Positions 16,827 through 27,292 are shown, counted from the first letter of the stretch. The stretch is DNA of 31,618 bases from Cellulomonas sp. (GCA_027451305.1 DAIDJQ010000018.1:1-31618), one strand, 5' to 3'. Made by a program: numbers and translations. Notes: generated by a model from the letters alone, not told the origin.

Positions 16827-17992
16827 GCGGCTCCCGCCGGTCGGTGGTGCTGCTCGGCTCCACCGGGTCGATCGGCACCCAGGCCCTCGACGTCATCGAG
16901 CGGTTCCCTGAGCGGTTCGAGGTCACGGGCCTGTCCGCGGGCGGAGCGAGCCCCGACGTGCTCGTGACGCAGGCGCGCCGGCACCGAGTCCCCGTGGTCG
17001 CCGTCGCCGACGAGGCTGCCGGCGACGCCGTACGCGTCGGGCTCGCCGGCACCGGCACGCACGTGCTCACCGGCGCCGACGCGGCAGCCCGGCTTGCCGG
17101 TGACGGCGCCGACGTCGTGCTGAACGGGATCACCGGCTCGGTGGGGCTGGGCCCGACGCTGGCGGCCCTCGGGGCGGGCAGCACGCTCGCACTGGCCAAC
17201 AAGGAGTCCCTGGTGCTGGGCGGACCGCTGGTGCGGGCGGCCCAGCGGCGGCCCGACCAGATCGTCCCGGTGGACTCCGAGCACTCCGCGATCACGCAGG
17301 CGCTGCGCTCGGGCACGCACGCCGAGGTGCGGCGGCTCGTGCTCACCGCGTCCGGCGGCCCGTTCCGTGGCAGCACCCGCGACCAGCGGAAGGCGGCCAC
17401 GCCGGCGCAGGCGCTGGCGCACCCGACGTGGTCCATGGGACCGGTGGTGACGGTCAACTCCGCCACGATGGTGAACAAGGGCCTCGAGCTGATCGAGGCG
17501 CACCTGCTCTTCGACGTGCCGCCCCAGGACATCGTGGTGGTGGTGCACCCGCAGTCGGTGGTGCACTCGATGGTCGAGTTCGTCGACGGCTCGACCATCG
17601 CCCAGGCCTCGCCGCCGGACATGCGGCTGCCGATCGCCCTCGGGCTCACGTGGCCGGAGCGGCTCGACGCCGTGGTGCCGGCGTGCGACTGGTCTGCCTC
17701 GACCGCGTGGACCTTCGAGCCGCTCGACGAGGAGGCGTTCCCGGCGGTCCGGCTCGCCCGTGCCGCGCTCGCCGCGTCCGGCACGCACCCGGCCGTCTAC
17801 AACGCCGCCAACGAGGAGGCCGTCGCCGCCTTCCTGGCCGGTCGCATCGGCTTCCTCGACATCGTCGCGACCCTGACCCGGGTGCTCGACGAGCATCCCG
17901 GTACGTCCGCCGCCTCCGTCGACCTGCCTGCCGTCCTCGCCGCCGAGCGCTGGGCGCGGGTGCGAGCCCGCCAGCTGCTCGACGAGGGCTGA
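16823..17992 (+). CDS. dxr: 1-deoxy-D-xylulose 5-phosphate reductoisomerase
   Basis: A 389-residue enzyme of the MEP isoprenoid pathway that converts DXP to MEP with NADPH. The NADPH-binding [13 protein letters not shown] lies at the N-terminus (about residues 12-24). Catalytic blocks are [23 protein letters not shown] and [16 protein letters not shown], followed by [20 protein letters not shown]. The GTG at 16823 overlaps the DivIVA-domain gene stop (GTGA). Length is normal. It shares the pathway with ispG about 3 kb downstream; an oppositely oriented oxidoreductase gene separates dxr from the protease-ispG pair. Confidence 0.97.
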   Translation: MSGSRRSVVLLGSTGSIGTQALDVIERFPERFEVTGLSAGGASPDVLVTQARRHRVPVVAVADEAAGDAVRVGLAGTGTHVLTGADAAARLAGDGADVVLNGITGSVGLGPTLAALGAGSTLALANKESLVLGGPLVRAAQRRPDQIVPVDSEHSAITQALRSGTHAEVRRLVLTASGGPFRGSTRDQRKAATPAQALAHPTWSMGPVVTVNSATMVNKGLELIEAHLLFDVPPQDIVVVVHPQSVVHSMVEFVDGSTIAQASPPDMRLPIALGLTWPERLDAVVPACDWSASTAWTFEPLDEEAFPAVRLARAALAASGTHPAVYNAANEEAVAAFLAGRIGFLDIVATLTRVLDEHPGTSAASVDLPAVLAAERWARVRARQLLDEG

Positions 17993-18035
17993 CCGGCGGA
18001 GCCGCAGGCAGAGGCTGTGCCGTCCGGTGCGCGTG

Positions 18036-19421
18036 TCAGCGCCCGAGAAGCGGACCCATCGCTGCGGCCAGCCGGCTCGGGTGACCCGTGCGGCGCTCGG
18101 TCTCGTCGGCCACCCCCATCGCCCACGTGGCAGCGCTGAGCTGCGCGCTGCGCAGTGGCTCGGGAGGCCAGGACGGTGAGCGGTGCCCCACCCACGGCAG
18201 ACGAACGAGGGGGCTGTCCGCCTCCGTGATCAGGTCCGCGAGCGTCCGGCCGGCGAGGTTGGCCGTGGCGACGCCGTCAGCTGCGTAGCCGCCCGCCCAG
18301 CCGATGCCGGTGTCGGGGTCGAGGCCGACCGAGGCGTGCCCGTCCCGCGGGACGCCGAGCGGTCCGCCCCAACGGTGGGTGATCGCGGCGTCTGCAACCG
18401 CTGGGAACAGCTGCACGAGAGCGCGGTGCAGATGCCGGTGCGCGGCTGGCATCCGACCGGACGCCGGGTCGAGCATCAGGCCAGGGGGGTACGGCACACC
18501 CCGGCCGCCGAGGACGAGCCGGCCGTCCGCGCTGCGCCCGCCGTGCACGGGCCGGTGCCCCTCGTCGCCGAACGTCTCGGCACGGTCGAGGCCGATGGTC
18601 TCCCAGACCTCAGCGGGCAGCGGTTCCGTGGCGATCATCGGGGTGCGCACCGCCACCAGCTCACGGCCGGAGCCGGGCAGGGTGGCGGTCCAGGCCTCCG
18701 TCGCGCGCACCACCCACCGCGCGCGGACGGTGCCGTGCTCGGTGACCACCGCCCGCGGGGACAGCCGGACGGCCCTCGTCAGCTCCGCCAGCCGTGCGCC
18801 CCGCGAGACCACGAGGTCCGCGAGACCACGCACGAGCGCAGCGGGCTGCAGCCGCGCGCAGTCGGGGGTGTACGCGCCGCCCAGCACGTCCTGCGCACGC
18901 ACGTGCTCCGCGACTCCGGCCCGGTCGAGCAGCTCCAGCTCGTCGCCCCACGTCGCGGCCTGCGCCGACTGGTCCGCCAGCCGCGCCAGCTGCGCCGCGC
19001 TGTAGGCCAGCGTGACCGTGCCGCCGTACGCGAAGTCGCACGCGAGGTGCTCGGCCGCCGCGACCCCGCCCACCTCGACCACCGCGTCGCGCATGGCGGC
19101 CCGCATCCGGACCGCCGCGTCGTACCCGTGGCGGCGGGCCAGCCCCGCCGCAGGGACGGGGAACCGGGCCGAGCACCAGCCTCCGCTGCGCCCGCTCGCG
19201 CCGAACCCGGCCACCGCACGCTCCACGACGACGACGTCGAGCCCCGGGTCGGCCTCCTGCAGGTAGTACGCGGTCCACAGGCCGGTGAGGCCGCCGCCGA
19301 CGATCACCACGTCGGCCGTGGTGTCGCCGTCGAGCGGTGGCCGCGCCTCGGCCTCGGACGGTCGCTCGGCGACCAGCTGGTCCCACCACAGGGAGAGCCC
19401 GGTCACCGCCGCGGTGCTCAT
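18036..19421 (-). CDS. FAD-dependent oxidoreductase (DAO family)
   Basis: A 461-residue flavoprotein of the D-amino-acid-oxidase-like (DAO) superfamily. The dinucleotide-binding motif [19 protein letters not shown] lies near residue 36, followed by [20 protein letters not shown], where GASGR-x-GG is typical of OrdL/PuuB-like amine oxidases. The C-terminal FAD contact is [20 protein letters not shown]. The substrate cannot be told from sequence; oxidation of a small amine or amino acid is the family expectation. There is no signal peptide. It runs opposite to its neighbours, breaks the dxr-protease-ispG block and has 43 bp between its stop and that of dxr. The ATG at 19421 lacks a strong ribosome-binding site. 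Confidence 0.9.
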   Translation of the reverse strand: MSTAAVTGLSLWWDQLVAERPSEAEARPPLDGDTTADVVIVGGGLTGLWTAYYLQEADPGLDVVVVERAVAGFGASGRSGGWCSARFPVPAAGLARRHGYDAAVRMRAAMRDAVVEVGGVAAAEHLACDFAYGGTVTLAYSAAQLARLADQSAQAATWGDELELLDRAGVAEHVRAQDVLGGAYTPDCARLQPAALVRGLADLVVSRGARLAELTRAVRLSPRAVVTEHGTVRARWVVRATEAWTATLPGSGRELVAVRTPMIATEPLPAEVWETIGLDRAETFGDEGHRPVHGGRSADGRLVLGGRGVPYPPGLMLDPASGRMPAAHRHLHRALVQLFPAVADAAITHRWGGPLGVPRDGHASVGLDPDTGIGWAGGYAADGVATANLAGRTLADLITEADSPLVRLPWVGHRSPSWPPEPLRSAQLSAATWAMGVADETERRTGHPSRLAAAMGPLLGR

Positions 19422-19802
19422 CGGCCTGCCCGTCCGTGGAACGGGTCGCACGAGCCCGTTCGGCACGAGCGCCGGCCGTCCTCGCGGAGCCGCTCGCCTC
19501 TCGCCGTGGCGACGTCGCCCAGCGGGTTCCTCCCGAGGGTGCTGGTGCGGCTCGGCATGCCGACGATCGTGACACACCATGTGAGCAGGCACGGGATCTC
19601 GTGGTCCCGAGCCGACCGGACGTCCGATCTCGACGCCGTGCACGAGGACCGTGGGTCCGTCACGACCGGCCTCCTGACGGGGGGTACCGCCGACGCCCAG
19701 CCGGTTGCCAGCGCGCACCCAGCGAGACGGCGGACAATGACGTCGCGCGGCATCCGCCGCGTACACGGACGGCCCTGACGGGCGGAAGGTCGGTCGCGGC
19801 TC
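19422..19802. promoter_or_regulatory. Divergent region between oxidoreductase and site-2 protease genes
   Basis: A 381-bp gap containing divergent promoters by position. An inverted repeat AACGGG (19440-19445) / CCCGTT (19455-19460) lies 19-39 nt before the oxidoreductase start and could be an operator. GACAAT at 19733-19738 is a possible -10 for the protease gene; TTGCCA at 19705-19710 is too far (22 nt) to be its standard -35. Open frames across the gap are GC-driven and look non-coding. Otherwise I see nothing definite. Confidence 0.35.
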
Positions 19803-21119
19803 ATGGCATACGTGGTGGCGGTGGTGATCGTCGTCGTCGTCCTGCTCGCCTCGATCGGCCTGCACGAGCTCGGCCACATGATCCCGGCCAAGAGGTTCGG
19901 CGTCCGGGTGAGCCAGTACATGGTCGGCTTCGGACCCACGCTGTGGTCCCGGACCCGCGGCGAGACGGAGTACGGCCTGAAGGCCATCCCGTTGGGCGGC
20001 TACGTCCGGCTCGTCGGCATGTACCCGACCGCCGCCGCCGTGGACGCCAAGCAGCCCCGCAGCTGGGCCGGGCGGCTCGCCGCCGAGGCGCGCGAAGCCA
20101 GTGCCGAGGAGATCCACCCGGGGGAGGACCACCGGGCGTTCTACCGTCTGTCCACGCCGAAGAAGCTCGTGGTGATGATGGGCGGCCCGGCGATGAACCT
20201 CATCATCGCGGTGGTGCTGCTCGGCATCGCCTACGTCGGCATCGGCGTCCCGGGGACCACCACGACGATCGCCGACGTGTCCCAGTGCGTGCTGCCGGCC
20301 AGCTCCACCGCCCAGACCTGCCAGCCCGGCGACCCGGCCGCGCCGGCCGCAGCCGCGGGCCTCCAGCCGGGCGACCACGTCGTCTCCTACGACGGGCAGG
20401 CCATCACCTCCTGGACGCAGCTCACCACGCTGATCCGGGCATCCGGCGGCCGCACCGTCCCGCTGGTCGTCGAGCGGGGGGGCAGGTCCGTGACGCTGAC
20501 CGTCACACCGGTGCTCACCCAGCGCCCCGTGATCGACGCGCAGGGCAACGTCCAGGTCAACGCGGACGGCACCCCCCAGACGCAGCAGGCCGGCTTCCTC
20601 GGGGCCACCCCGACCACCGCGACGCAGCGGATGTCGGTGCTGTCCCTGCCCGGTCAGGTGGCGGACCGGACCTGGCAGACCATGAAGGTGGTGGTCGCAC
20701 TGCCGCAGCGGACGGCCCAGGTGGTGCGGGAGACGCTGAACGGCACGCCACGGAACTCCAGCAGCGTGATCGGCATCGTCGGGGTCGGTCGCCTCGCCGG
20801 GCAGATCGCCTCGGAGAAGGGCGCCGGCATCGATCTGGGCCTGCGGGCGGTCGGCCTGCTCGAGATGCTGGCCGCGCTGAACATCAGCCTGTTCGTGTTC
20901 AACCTGATCCCGCTGCCGCCCCTCGACGGCGGCCATGTCGCCGCGGCCCTGTGGGAGGGGGCGAAGCGGCAGGTGGCACGCGTGCGCGGGCTCGCGCGGC
21001 CGCGCCCCTTCGACACCGCGCGGCTCGTGCCGCTGTCCTACGCGATGTTCGTCGTCCTCGGCGGGATGGGGCTGGTGCTCGTCTGGGCGGACCTCGTCAA
21101 CCCGGTGCGTCTCGGCTGA
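19803..21119 (+). CDS. rseP: Site-2 protease (M50 family, RseP/Rip1-like)
   Basis: A 438-residue intramembrane metalloprotease. The zinc motif HELGH is at residues 21-25 inside the first transmembrane segment; the second metal motif is [13 protein letters not shown] near residue 370. [20 protein letters not shown] marks another membrane helix, and a periplasmic PDZ domain covers about residues 175-235 ([19 protein letters not shown]). In M. tuberculosis the same gene order has Rip1 (Rv2869c) between dxr and ispG, where it cleaves anti-sigma factors. Substrates here are unknown. The ATG has only a distant GGAAGG (13 nt), so the start is reasonable but not certain. Confidence 0.94.
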   Translation: MAYVVAVVIVVVVLLASIGLHELGHMIPAKRFGVRVSQYMVGFGPTLWSRTRGETEYGLKAIPLGGYVRLVGMYPTAAAVDAKQPRSWAGRLAAEAREASAEEIHPGEDHRAFYRLSTPKKLVVMMGGPAMNLIIAVVLLGIAYVGIGVPGTTTTIADVSQCVLPASSTAQTCQPGDPAAPAAAAGLQPGDHVVSYDGQAITSWTQLTTLIRASGGRTVPLVVERGGRSVTLTVTPVLTQRPVIDAQGNVQVNADGTPQTQQAGFLGATPTTATQRMSVLSLPGQVADRTWQTMKVVVALPQRTAQVVRETLNGTPRNSSSVIGIVGVGRLAGQIASEKGAGIDLGLRAVGLLEMLAALNISLFVFNLIPLPPLDGGHVAAALWEGAKRQVARVRGLARPRPFDTARLVPLSYAMFVVLGGMGLVLVWADLVNPVRLG

Positions 21120-21136
21120 GGTGGGATGATGGGCCG

Positions 21137-22297
21137 GTGAGCCCCGCCATCAACCTCGGCATGCCTGCGTCGCCGGTGCCCGTCCTGGCGCCGCGGCGAC
21201 CCACCCGCAAGATCCGCGTCGGCAAGGTCGAGGTCGGCGGCGACGCCCCGGTCAGCGTCCAGTCGATGACCACGACGCCGACCACCGACATCAACGCGAC
21301 GCTGCAGCAGATCGCCGAGCTGACGGCCGCCGGCTGCGACATCGTCCGCGTGGCGGTGCCGAGCCAGGACGACGCCGACGCGTTGCCCGCCATCGCCCAC
21401 AAGTCCCAGATCCCGGTGATCGCGGACATCCACTTCCAGCCGAAGTACGTGTTCGCCGCGATCGACGCCGGCTGCGCCGCCGTGCGGGTGAACCCGGGCA
21501 ACATCCGCAAGTTCGACGACCAGGTGCGGCAGATCGCCAAGGCGGCCACGGACGCCGGCGTGTCCCTGCGGATCGGGGTCAACGCCGGTTCTCTGGACCC
21601 CCGCCTGCTCGCCAAGTACGGCTCGGCAACCCCCGAGGCGCTCGTCGAGTCGGCCGTCTGGGAGGCGTCGCTGTTCGAGGAGCACGACTTCCACGACTTC
21701 AAGATCTCGGTCAAGCACCACGACCCCGTCGTGATGGTCCGCGCCTACGAGCTGCTCTCGGAGCGCGGCGACTGGCCCCTGCACCTCGGGGTGACCGAAG
21801 CCGGCCCGACGTTCCAGGGCACGATCAAGTCCGCCACGGCGTTCGGCGCCCTGCTGAGCAAGGGCATCGGGGACACGATCCGCGTGTCCCTCTCGGCTCC
21901 TCCGGTCGAGGAGGTCAAGGTCGGCATCCAGATCCTGCAGTCGCTGAACCTGCGGCCCCGCAAGCTGGAGATCGTCTCCTGCCCGTCGTGCGGCCGGGCT
22001 CAGGTGGACGTCTACTCCCTCGCCGAGCGGGTCACCGCAGGACTCGAGGGCATGGAGGTGCCCCTGCGGGTCGCCGTCATGGGGTGCGTCGTCAACGGGC
22101 CGGGCGAGGCGCGCGAGGCCGACCTCGGTGTGGCCTCCGGCAACGGCAAGGGTCAGATCTTCGTCCGCGGCGAGGTCGTCAAGACCGTCCCGGAGTCGCA
22201 GATCGTCGAGACCCTGATCGAGGAGGCCCTGCGCCTCGCGGAGACGATGGACCCCGTCGAGACCGGTCAGGGCACCCCCACGGTCAGCGTCGGCTGA
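21137..22297 (+). CDS. ispG: 4-hydroxy-3-methylbut-2-en-1-yl diphosphate synthase
   Basis: A 386-residue [4Fe-4S] enzyme for the penultimate step of the MEP pathway (MEcPP to HMBPP). The N-terminal TIM-barrel part contains [19 protein letters not shown] and [16 protein letters not shown]. The cluster ligands are C282 and C285 in [13 protein letters not shown]317 in [11 protein letters not shown] and probably E324. The GTG at 21137 ([10 protein letters not shown]) matches the family N-terminus; an internal ATG eight codons later is the alternative. It lies 17 nt after the protease gene, so the two are co-transcribed. Confidence 0.97.
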   Translation: MSPAINLGMPASPVPVLAPRRPTRKIRVGKVEVGGDAPVSVQSMTTTPTTDINATLQQIAELTAAGCDIVRVAVPSQDDADALPAIAHKSQIPVIADIHFQPKYVFAAIDAGCAAVRVNPGNIRKFDDQVRQIAKAATDAGVSLRIGVNAGSLDPRLLAKYGSATPEALVESAVWEASLFEEHDFHDFKISVKHHDPVVMVRAYELLSERGDWPLHLGVTEAGPTFQGTIKSATAFGALLSKGIGDTIRVSLSAPPVEEVKVGIQILQSLNLRPRKLEIVSCPSCGRAQVDVYSLAERVTAGLEGMEVPLRVAVMGCVVNGPGEAREADLGVASGNGKGQIFVRGEVVKTVPESQIVETLIEEALRLAETMDPVETGQGTPTVSVG

Positions 22298-22361
22298 GCG
22301 CGCCGCGCTGGTTGCCGCGGAGGGTGGCGCAGGTCACGTGCCGGTACGGCACAATCGCGAC

Positions 22362-23246
22362 ATGACAGCCCTGCGGGCGGCCGTCCTCGACGGTCGCACC
22401 GGCGCGGCCGTCCTCGCCGACGAGGACGTGCCCGGCGCGTTGCAGCTGTGCGCCCTGGACCCCGTCGGCACCGTCCTGGCGACCACGCGTCTGGACCACG
22501 CGCGGGTCTCGGGCCTGAGGTCGGCCGGCGGGGAGCTGTGGGGGTACGCCGAGGACGGCGAGCTGCTGGCGGTCTGCTGGGTGGGCGCCAACCTCGTGCC
22601 GATCCTCCCGGGGCTGTCCACCGCCGTGCGTGGCCGCGCCCTGGACGCGTTCGCGCAGCTCGGCGCCCACCGGGGTCGGCGGTGCTCCTCCCTGGTCGGT
22701 CCGCGCGACGACGTGCTCGACCTGTGGCAGCGGCTGGAGCGCGTGTGGCCCGCGGCGCGGGACGTCCGGGCGGACCAGCCGTCGATGGTGATCGACACGG
22801 AGCCGACCCTCACGTCGGACCCGCTGGTGCGCCGGTCGCGGCCCGACGAGCTCGAGGCGGTGCTTCCCGCCTGCGTGGCGATGTTCACCGAGGAGGTCGG
22901 GTACTCGCCGCTGGCCGGATCGGGCGGCTTCTACGAGGCCCGGGTCCGGTCGCTGATCGCCCAGCGGCGCTCGTTCGTGCGGATGCAGGACGGCGAGGTG
23001 GTCTTCAAGGCCGAGGTGGCGGCCGTCGCGGGCGGCGTGGCGCAGGTGCAGGGCGTCTGGGTCCGGCCGGACCGGCGCGGTGAGCGGCTGTCCGAGGGTG
23101 GCATGGCAGCCGTGGTGCGGGCGACCCGCGACGAGATCGCGCCGGTCGTGTCTCTGTACGCCAACGCGCACAACGTCCGCGCCGTCGCGGCCTACCGGGC
23201 GGTCGGCTTCCGGCGGGTGGGCACGTACGCGACGGTGCTGTTCTGA
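22362..23246 (+). CDS. GNAT acetyltransferase with N-terminal DUF4081-type domain
   Basis: A 294-residue protein whose C-terminal half (from about residue 150) is a GNAT fold: RRSRPDELEAVLPACVAMFT, then WVRPDRRGERLSEGGMAAVV in the acetyl-CoA-binding position and LYANAHNVRAVAAYRAVGFR at the end. The N-terminal half matches the domain (DUF4081) found with GNAT in actinobacterial proteins next to ispG, such as Rv2867c of M. tuberculosis. The acceptor substrate is unknown. I chose ATG 22362; a GTG at 22338 is in frame. CACAAT 7 nt before the ATG resembles a -10 box, so a leaderless message from an own promoter is possible. Confidence 0.88.
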   Translation: MTALRAAVLDGRTGAAVLADEDVPGALQLCALDPVGTVLATTRLDHARVSGLRSAGGELWGYAEDGELLAVCWVGANLVPILPGLSTAVRGRALDAFAQLGAHRGRRCSSLVGPRDDVLDLWQRLERVWPAARDVRADQPSMVIDTEPTLTSDPLVRRSRPDELEAVLPACVAMFTEEVGYSPLAGSGGFYEARVRSLIAQRRSFVRMQDGEVVFKAEVAAVAGGVAQVQGVWVRPDRRGERLSEGGMAAVVRATRDEIAPVVSLYANAHNVRAVAAYRAVGFRRVGTYATVLF

Positions 23247-23297
23247 GCGTGCAGTCCCCGCCCGAGCGGTCGGCGTGGGCGCGCGTGCCGGACGTCG

Positions 23298-24188
23298 TCA
23301 GCGCAGCAGCCGTGACAGGCGGCGGTCAGCGAGCGGCCTGCCCCCGGTCTGGCAGGTCGGGCAGTACTGCAGCGACGAGTCGGCGAACGACACCTCGTGG
23401 ACGGTGTCGCCGCAGGCCACCCCGTCCCAGCCGGGGCACGGCAGACCGGTGCGACCGTGCACCCGCATCGACCGGCGCTTGGCGTCCTTGAGCTCGGCAG
23501 CCGGCTTGCCGGCTGCGGTGTCCACGGCCTCGGTCAGCACTCGGCGGATCGCCGCGTACAGCGTGCGGGTGCGCTCGTCGTCGAACGACCGCGTCGACGC
23601 GAACGGGCTGGTGCGGGCGGCGTGCAGGATCTCGTCGGAGTAGGCGTTGCCGATCCCCGCGATCGTGCCCTGGTCCCGCAGCAGCCCTTTGACCTGCTGG
23701 TTGCGGGCGGCCATGAGCCCGGCGAGCCGCTCGGGCGTGAACTCGTCGGAGAGCGGCTCCACGCCCAGCGTGGCGATCTGCGGGACCTCCGCCGGGTCCT
23801 CGACCACGTGAACGGCGAGCCGCTTGCGGGTGCCCGCCTCGGTCAGGTCGAAGCCGGACCCGTCGTCGAGCCGCAGCCGGAGGGCGATCGGTGACCGGCC
23901 CGGTCGCACGGGGGTGGCCGGCAGCGTCTCCGACCAGCGCACCCACCCGGCACGGGACAGGTGCCAGACGAGGTGCAGCGGCTCGCCAGCGGGCGTCGCG
24001 ACCAGCAGGTCGAGCCACTTGCCGTGCCGCTGCACGTCCACCACGGTCCCGCCCACCAGCGCCTCGGGTGGTGGGGAGAAGGTCTTCAGGGCGCTGATCG
24101 CGCCCACCTGCACGCCCGTGACCGTGCGGCCCGCCGCCCGCCCGCGCAGGAACTGCGCGAGCGCCTCGACCTCGGGAAGCTCCGGCAC
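23298..24188 (-). CDS. mutM: Fpg/MutM-family DNA glycosylase
   Basis: A 296-residue base-excision repair enzyme. The catalytic N-terminal Pro follows the initiator: V1-P2-E3-L4-P5-E6-V7-E8, which fixes the start at GTG 24188 even though longer frames exist (ATG 24206 would bury P2 and destroy activity). K57 in RHGKWLDLLV is the conserved hairpin lysine, and the helix-2turn-helix is QGTIAGIGNAYSDEILHAAR. The C-terminal zinc finger has C251, C259, C276 and C279; the first pair is spaced C-x7-C instead of the usual C-x2-C. Sequence resembles the actinobacterial Fpg/Nei-like branch, so the exact lesion preference (8-oxoG versus oxidised pyrimidines) is uncertain. Confidence 0.9.
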   Translation of the reverse strand: MPELPEVEALAQFLRGRAAGRTVTGVQVGAISALKTFSPPPEALVGGTVVDVQRHGKWLDLLVATPAGEPLHLVWHLSRAGWVRWSETLPATPVRPGRSPIALRLRLDDGSGFDLTEAGTRKRLAVHVVEDPAEVPQIATLGVEPLSDEFTPERLAGLMAARNQQVKGLLRDQGTIAGIGNAYSDEILHAARTSPFASTRSFDDERTRTLYAAIRRVLTEAVDTAAGKPAAELKDAKRRSMRVHGRTGLPCPGWDGVACGDTVHEVSFADSSLQYCPTCQTGGRPLADRRLSRLLR

Positions 24189-24300
24189 GGGCTCATCGTC
24201 GCGCATGCCGCCCACGGCGCAGGCGGTGAGGTGCGCCGGCCCACGCCCGGGGGAGGGTGGGGCCGAGCCGCGGGTGCGCTGGCGGCCCTGCGCGGGCAAC

Positions 24301-24306
24301 TAGCCT
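24301..24306 (+). promoter_or_regulatory. Candidate -10 box of proS
   Basis: TAGCCT ends 7 nt before the A of the proS ATG, the spacing expected for a leaderless transcript in actinobacteria. No Shine-Dalgarno site lies between. No convincing -35 is visible. The rest of the 125-bp mutM-proS gap has only GC-rich inverted repeats. Confidence 0.4.
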
Positions 24307-24313
24307 TGCGCCC

Positions 24314-26107
24314 ATGCTCTTGCGCCTGTCCAGCCTGTTCGTCCGCACCCTGCGCGAGGACCCGGTCGATGCCGAGGTCGCCAGCCACAAGCTCCTGGTC
24401 CGCGCCGGCTACATCCGCCGCGCCGCGCCCGGCATCTACACGTGGTTGCCGTTGGGTCTGCGCGTGCTGGGCAAGGTGGAGGCCGTCGTCCGCGAGGAGA
24501 TGGTCGCGGCGGGTGCGCAGGAGGTGCACTTCCCGGCGCTGCTGCCGAAGGACCCGTACGAGGCGACCGGGCGGTGGACGGAGTACGGCCCCAACATCTT
24601 CCGGCTGAAGGACCGCAAGGGCGGCGACTACCTGCTGGCCCCGACCCATGAGGAGATGTTCACGCTCCTGGTCAAGGACCTGTACTCCTCCTACAAGGAC
24701 CTGCCGCTCACCCTCTTCCAGATCCAGACGAAGTACCGCGACGAGGCCCGCCCGCGCGCCGGCCTGATCCGCGGCCGCGAGTTCGTCATGAAGGACGCGT
24801 ACACCTTCGACCTCGACGACGCCGGGCTCGAGGCCTCCTACCAGGTGCAGCGGGAGGCGTACGTGCGGATCTTCGACCGGCTCGGCCTCGAGCACGTGAT
24901 CGTCGCGGCGACGTCCGGCGCGATGGGAGGGTCGCGCTCGGAGGAGTTCCTCACGCCGACGCCCATCGGTGAGGACACCTTCGTCCGCTCGCCCGGCGGG
25001 TACGCCGCGAACGTGGAAGCCGTGACCACCGTCGTCCCCCCGTCCGTGCCGTGGGACGACGCGCCGGCGCCGCACGTCGAGGACACCCCGGACACGCCCA
25101 CGATCGAGTCGCTGGTGGCGCTCGCGAACGAGCGCTTCCCGCGTGCGGACCGGCGCTGGACGGCTGCGGACACGCTGAAGAACGTCGTCTTCGCCCTCGT
25201 GCACCCGGGTGGTGAGCGTGAGCTCCTGGTGGTCGGGCTTCCGGGCGACCGGGACGTCGATGCCAAGCGGCTCGAGGCATCGGTGGCACCCGCCGAGGTC
25301 GAGGCTGCGGGTGACGCCGACTTCGCAGCTCACCCCGAGCTGGTGCGCGGGTACATCGGTCCCGCGGTGATGGGGCCCAACGCGCCCGCCGGGACGGACG
25401 GCGAACGCACCGCGGTCCGCTACCTGCTCGACCCTCGCGTCGTGCCCGGCACCCGCTGGATCACGGGGGCCAACGAGGCCGGCCGGCACGTGTTCGACCT
25501 GGTCGCGGGCCGCGACTTCACGGCGGACGGGACCGTCGAGGCCGCGGAGGTGCGCGCCGGCGACCCGGCCCCGGACGGCTCGGGCCCGCTGGAGCTGGCC
25601 CGTGGCATCGAGATCGGCCACATCTTCGCCCTCGGGCGCAAGTACGCCCAGGCGCTGGGTCTGACCGTGCTCGACCACAACGGCAAGGCACAGGTCGTCA
25701 CCATGGGGTCCTACGGCATCGGCGTGACGCGGGTGCTCGCGGCGCTCGCGGAGGCGAACCACGACGAGCGAGGGCTGGCTTGGCCCGCCGCGGTCGCCCC
25801 GGCCCACGTGCACGTGGTGGCGACGGGCAAGGACCAGGCGGTGTTCGAGGCGGCGGAGGCGCTGGCCGGCACGCTGGCCGGGCGCGGCGTCGAGGTGCTG
25901 TACGACGACCGCCCCAAGGTGTCGCCGGGGGTCAAGTTCGCCGACGCCGAGCTGTTCGGGGTGCCGCTCGTGGTGGTGGTCGGCCGTGGGCTGGCCGACG
26001 GCGTGGTCGAGGTGCGGCCACGTGCCGGCGGCGAGGCGCAGCAGGTGCCCGTGGCGCAGGTCGCGGACGTGGTCGCGGAGCTGGTAGCGGGGTTGCTGGC
26101 GGGCTGA
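24314..26107 (+). CDS. proS: Prolyl-tRNA synthetase, bacterial type
   Basis: A 597-residue class II synthetase. Motif 1 lies around [15 protein letters not shown], motif 2 is [19 protein letters not shown] and motif 3 is [18 protein letters not shown]. Between motifs 2 and 3 is the INS editing domain (about residues 230-400) that clears mischarged Ala-tRNA. The anticodon-binding domain follows at the C-terminus ([20 protein letters not shown] onward). Start ATG at 24314 gives the standard [18 protein letters not shown]-terminus. It is divergent from mutM and convergent with the ferritin-like gene. Confidence 0.98.
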   Translation: MLLRLSSLFVRTLREDPVDAEVASHKLLVRAGYIRRAAPGIYTWLPLGLRVLGKVEAVVREEMVAAGAQEVHFPALLPKDPYEATGRWTEYGPNIFRLKDRKGGDYLLAPTHEEMFTLLVKDLYSSYKDLPLTLFQIQTKYRDEARPRAGLIRGREFVMKDAYTFDLDDAGLEASYQVQREAYVRIFDRLGLEHVIVAATSGAMGGSRSEEFLTPTPIGEDTFVRSPGGYAANVEAVTTVVPPSVPWDDAPAPHVEDTPDTPTIESLVALANERFPRADRRWTAADTLKNVVFALVHPGGERELLVVGLPGDRDVDAKRLEASVAPAEVEAAGDADFAAHPELVRGYIGPAVMGPNAPAGTDGERTAVRYLLDPRVVPGTRWITGANEAGRHVFDLVAGRDFTADGTVEAAEVRAGDPAPDGSGPLELARGIEIGHIFALGRKYAQALGLTVLDHNGKAQVVTMGSYGIGVTRVLAALAEANHDERGLAWPAAVAPAHVHVVATGKDQAVFEAAEALAGTLAGRGVEVLYDDRPKVSPGVKFADAELFGVPLVVVVGRGLADGVVEVRPRAGGEAQQVPVAQVADVVAELVAGLLAG

Positions 26108-26114
26108 ACCAGAT

Positions 26115-26130
26115 GCCGGCGGATGCCGGC
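26115..26130. terminator. Short hairpin in the proS / ferritin-like convergent gap
   Basis: GCCGGC-GGAT-GCCGGC forms a 6-bp stem with a 4-nt loop in the 28-bp gap between two convergent stops; the 10-mer GATGCCGGCG is also repeated in tandem (26113-26132). It could serve as a bidirectional terminator, but GC content makes chance likely. Confidence 0.35.
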
Positions 26131-26135
26131 GCCGC

Positions 26136-27236
26136 TCAGGACGTGGCTGCCGGCGCAGCGCCGGGGGTCGGCGAGCGCGTCGGCTGCGCTGCGTCGGGCA
26201 GGCCCGGGAGTGCCGATGGGGCTGCCCCCCACGCGACCGCTGCGTCGGCCGCCGTGCGCAGGTCCGTGAGCAGCGGCGCACGCGCACCGGGGAGCGCTGC
26301 GGCCACCATGGCGGCGTCCGCGACCGCGACCGCCGTCTCGAGGGTGCGGGCCAGCCCCGTCGCCGTGGCGGGGTCGTCCAGACCGCTCGGGAGCGCGTAG
26401 GCGGCGCGCCGGGGGTCCCGTGCGGTGGCGGCGGTCCCCGCCTGCACCGCCCAGGCCTCGGCTGCGGCCCGGTGCGCACGTGCGGCGGCCAGTGCGCGCG
26501 CCCGTGCGCCCCCGTCCAGCTTGGCGGCCACCACCTCGAGCCCGTAGCCGGCCTGGTCCTGCACGACGGTCAGCGCGTCGAGGTCGGCGGGGCTCAGCCC
26601 GGTCGTCCCGGCGGCCGACGCGGAGCTGCTCGCCCCCGGTGCGGAAGCGGCGCCGGCGGTCGCCGAGGCGGTGGGCGTCGCGGTCACCGGCGGGGCAGAC
26701 GCGGCGGTCGGCGCGGGTATGCCGAGGGCGATCGCCAGACGGGTCGCGAGCTGCGCCCGTGAGGTGCCGATCGAGCCGAGCAGCCGCGCCATCCCGCCGT
26801 CGCCTGCGGTGTCGGCGCCCCCTAGCGCGTGAGCGGCGGCGGAGGTCAGCAGGGCGACCACGTCCGTGGGGGTGCTGGGCGGCGGGGTCGGGGCCGGGGA
26901 CGTCGTGGCCGTCGGGCTCGGCTGCAGACCGGAGGAGTAGACACCGCCGAGCTCGGCCGCGTGCCGGGAGCTGAAGGCGATCACGTCGTCGCGCACGGGA
27001 GCGACCGCCGGGGCGGAGCCGGTCGCGCCCGCCCGTGCCGAGCGCGCGGCCGCGACCAGGGCGAGCGCGTCGTCCACGGCGCCGGCGCGCAGCACCTCGG
27101 TGGCGGACGGCGTGCGCTCGGTCGGTGCGGCCGTCTGCAGGCGCAGGTCGCAGGCGCCGAGGGTCAGGCCGAGGAGGGTCGTCAGCACCAGCGCGACCGC
27201 CGTGCGGCGCGAACGGCGGAAGATCAGGGCGCTCAT
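26136..27236 (-). CDS. Ferritin-like DUF4439 lipoprotein
   Basis: A 366-residue predicted lipoprotein. The N-terminus MSALIFRRSRRTAVALVLTT leads to LLGLTLGAC with the lipobox Cys at residue 29. Two Ala/Ser/Thr/Pro-rich low-complexity segments (about residues 105-125 and 185-215) flank a helical region. The C-terminal 140 residues (VVQDQAGYGLEVVAAKLDGG, then an Ala-rich four-helix pattern) match the ferritin-like DUF4439 domain found beside rimP in actinobacteria. The function is unknown; ferritin-like folds need not bind iron. Start ATG 27236 is supported by GGGAGG 9-10 nt upstream. It is divergent from rimP. Confidence 0.85.
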   Translation of the reverse strand: MSALIFRRSRRTAVALVLTTLLGLTLGACDLRLQTAAPTERTPSATEVLRAGAVDDALALVAAARSARAGATGSAPAVAPVRDDVIAFSSRHAAELGGVYSSGLQPSPTATTSPAPTPPPSTPTDVVALLTSAAAHALGGADTAGDGGMARLLGSIGTSRAQLATRLAIALGIPAPTAASAPPVTATPTASATAGAASAPGASSSASAAGTTGLSPADLDALTVVQDQAGYGLEVVAAKLDGGARARALAAARAHRAAAEAWAVQAGTAATARDPRRAAYALPSGLDDPATATGLARTLETAVAVADAAMVAAALPGARAPLLTDLRTAADAAVAWGAAPSALPGLPDAAQPTRSPTPGAAPAATS

Positions 27237-27292
27237 CGCCGGTGATCCTCCCACGGGCCCCGTCCGGCGACCGGCGGCGCGCGCGGACTCGT

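Noticed and set aside
19337..21136. Upstream extension of the ispG frame
   Set aside because: The open frame runs across the protease gene in another phase; recognisable IspG sequence starts only at GTG 21137.
24204..24299. Longer mutM starting at ATG 24206 or further upstream
   Set aside because: Fpg enzymes need Pro as the residue right after the initiator for catalysis, which only GTG 24188 provides.
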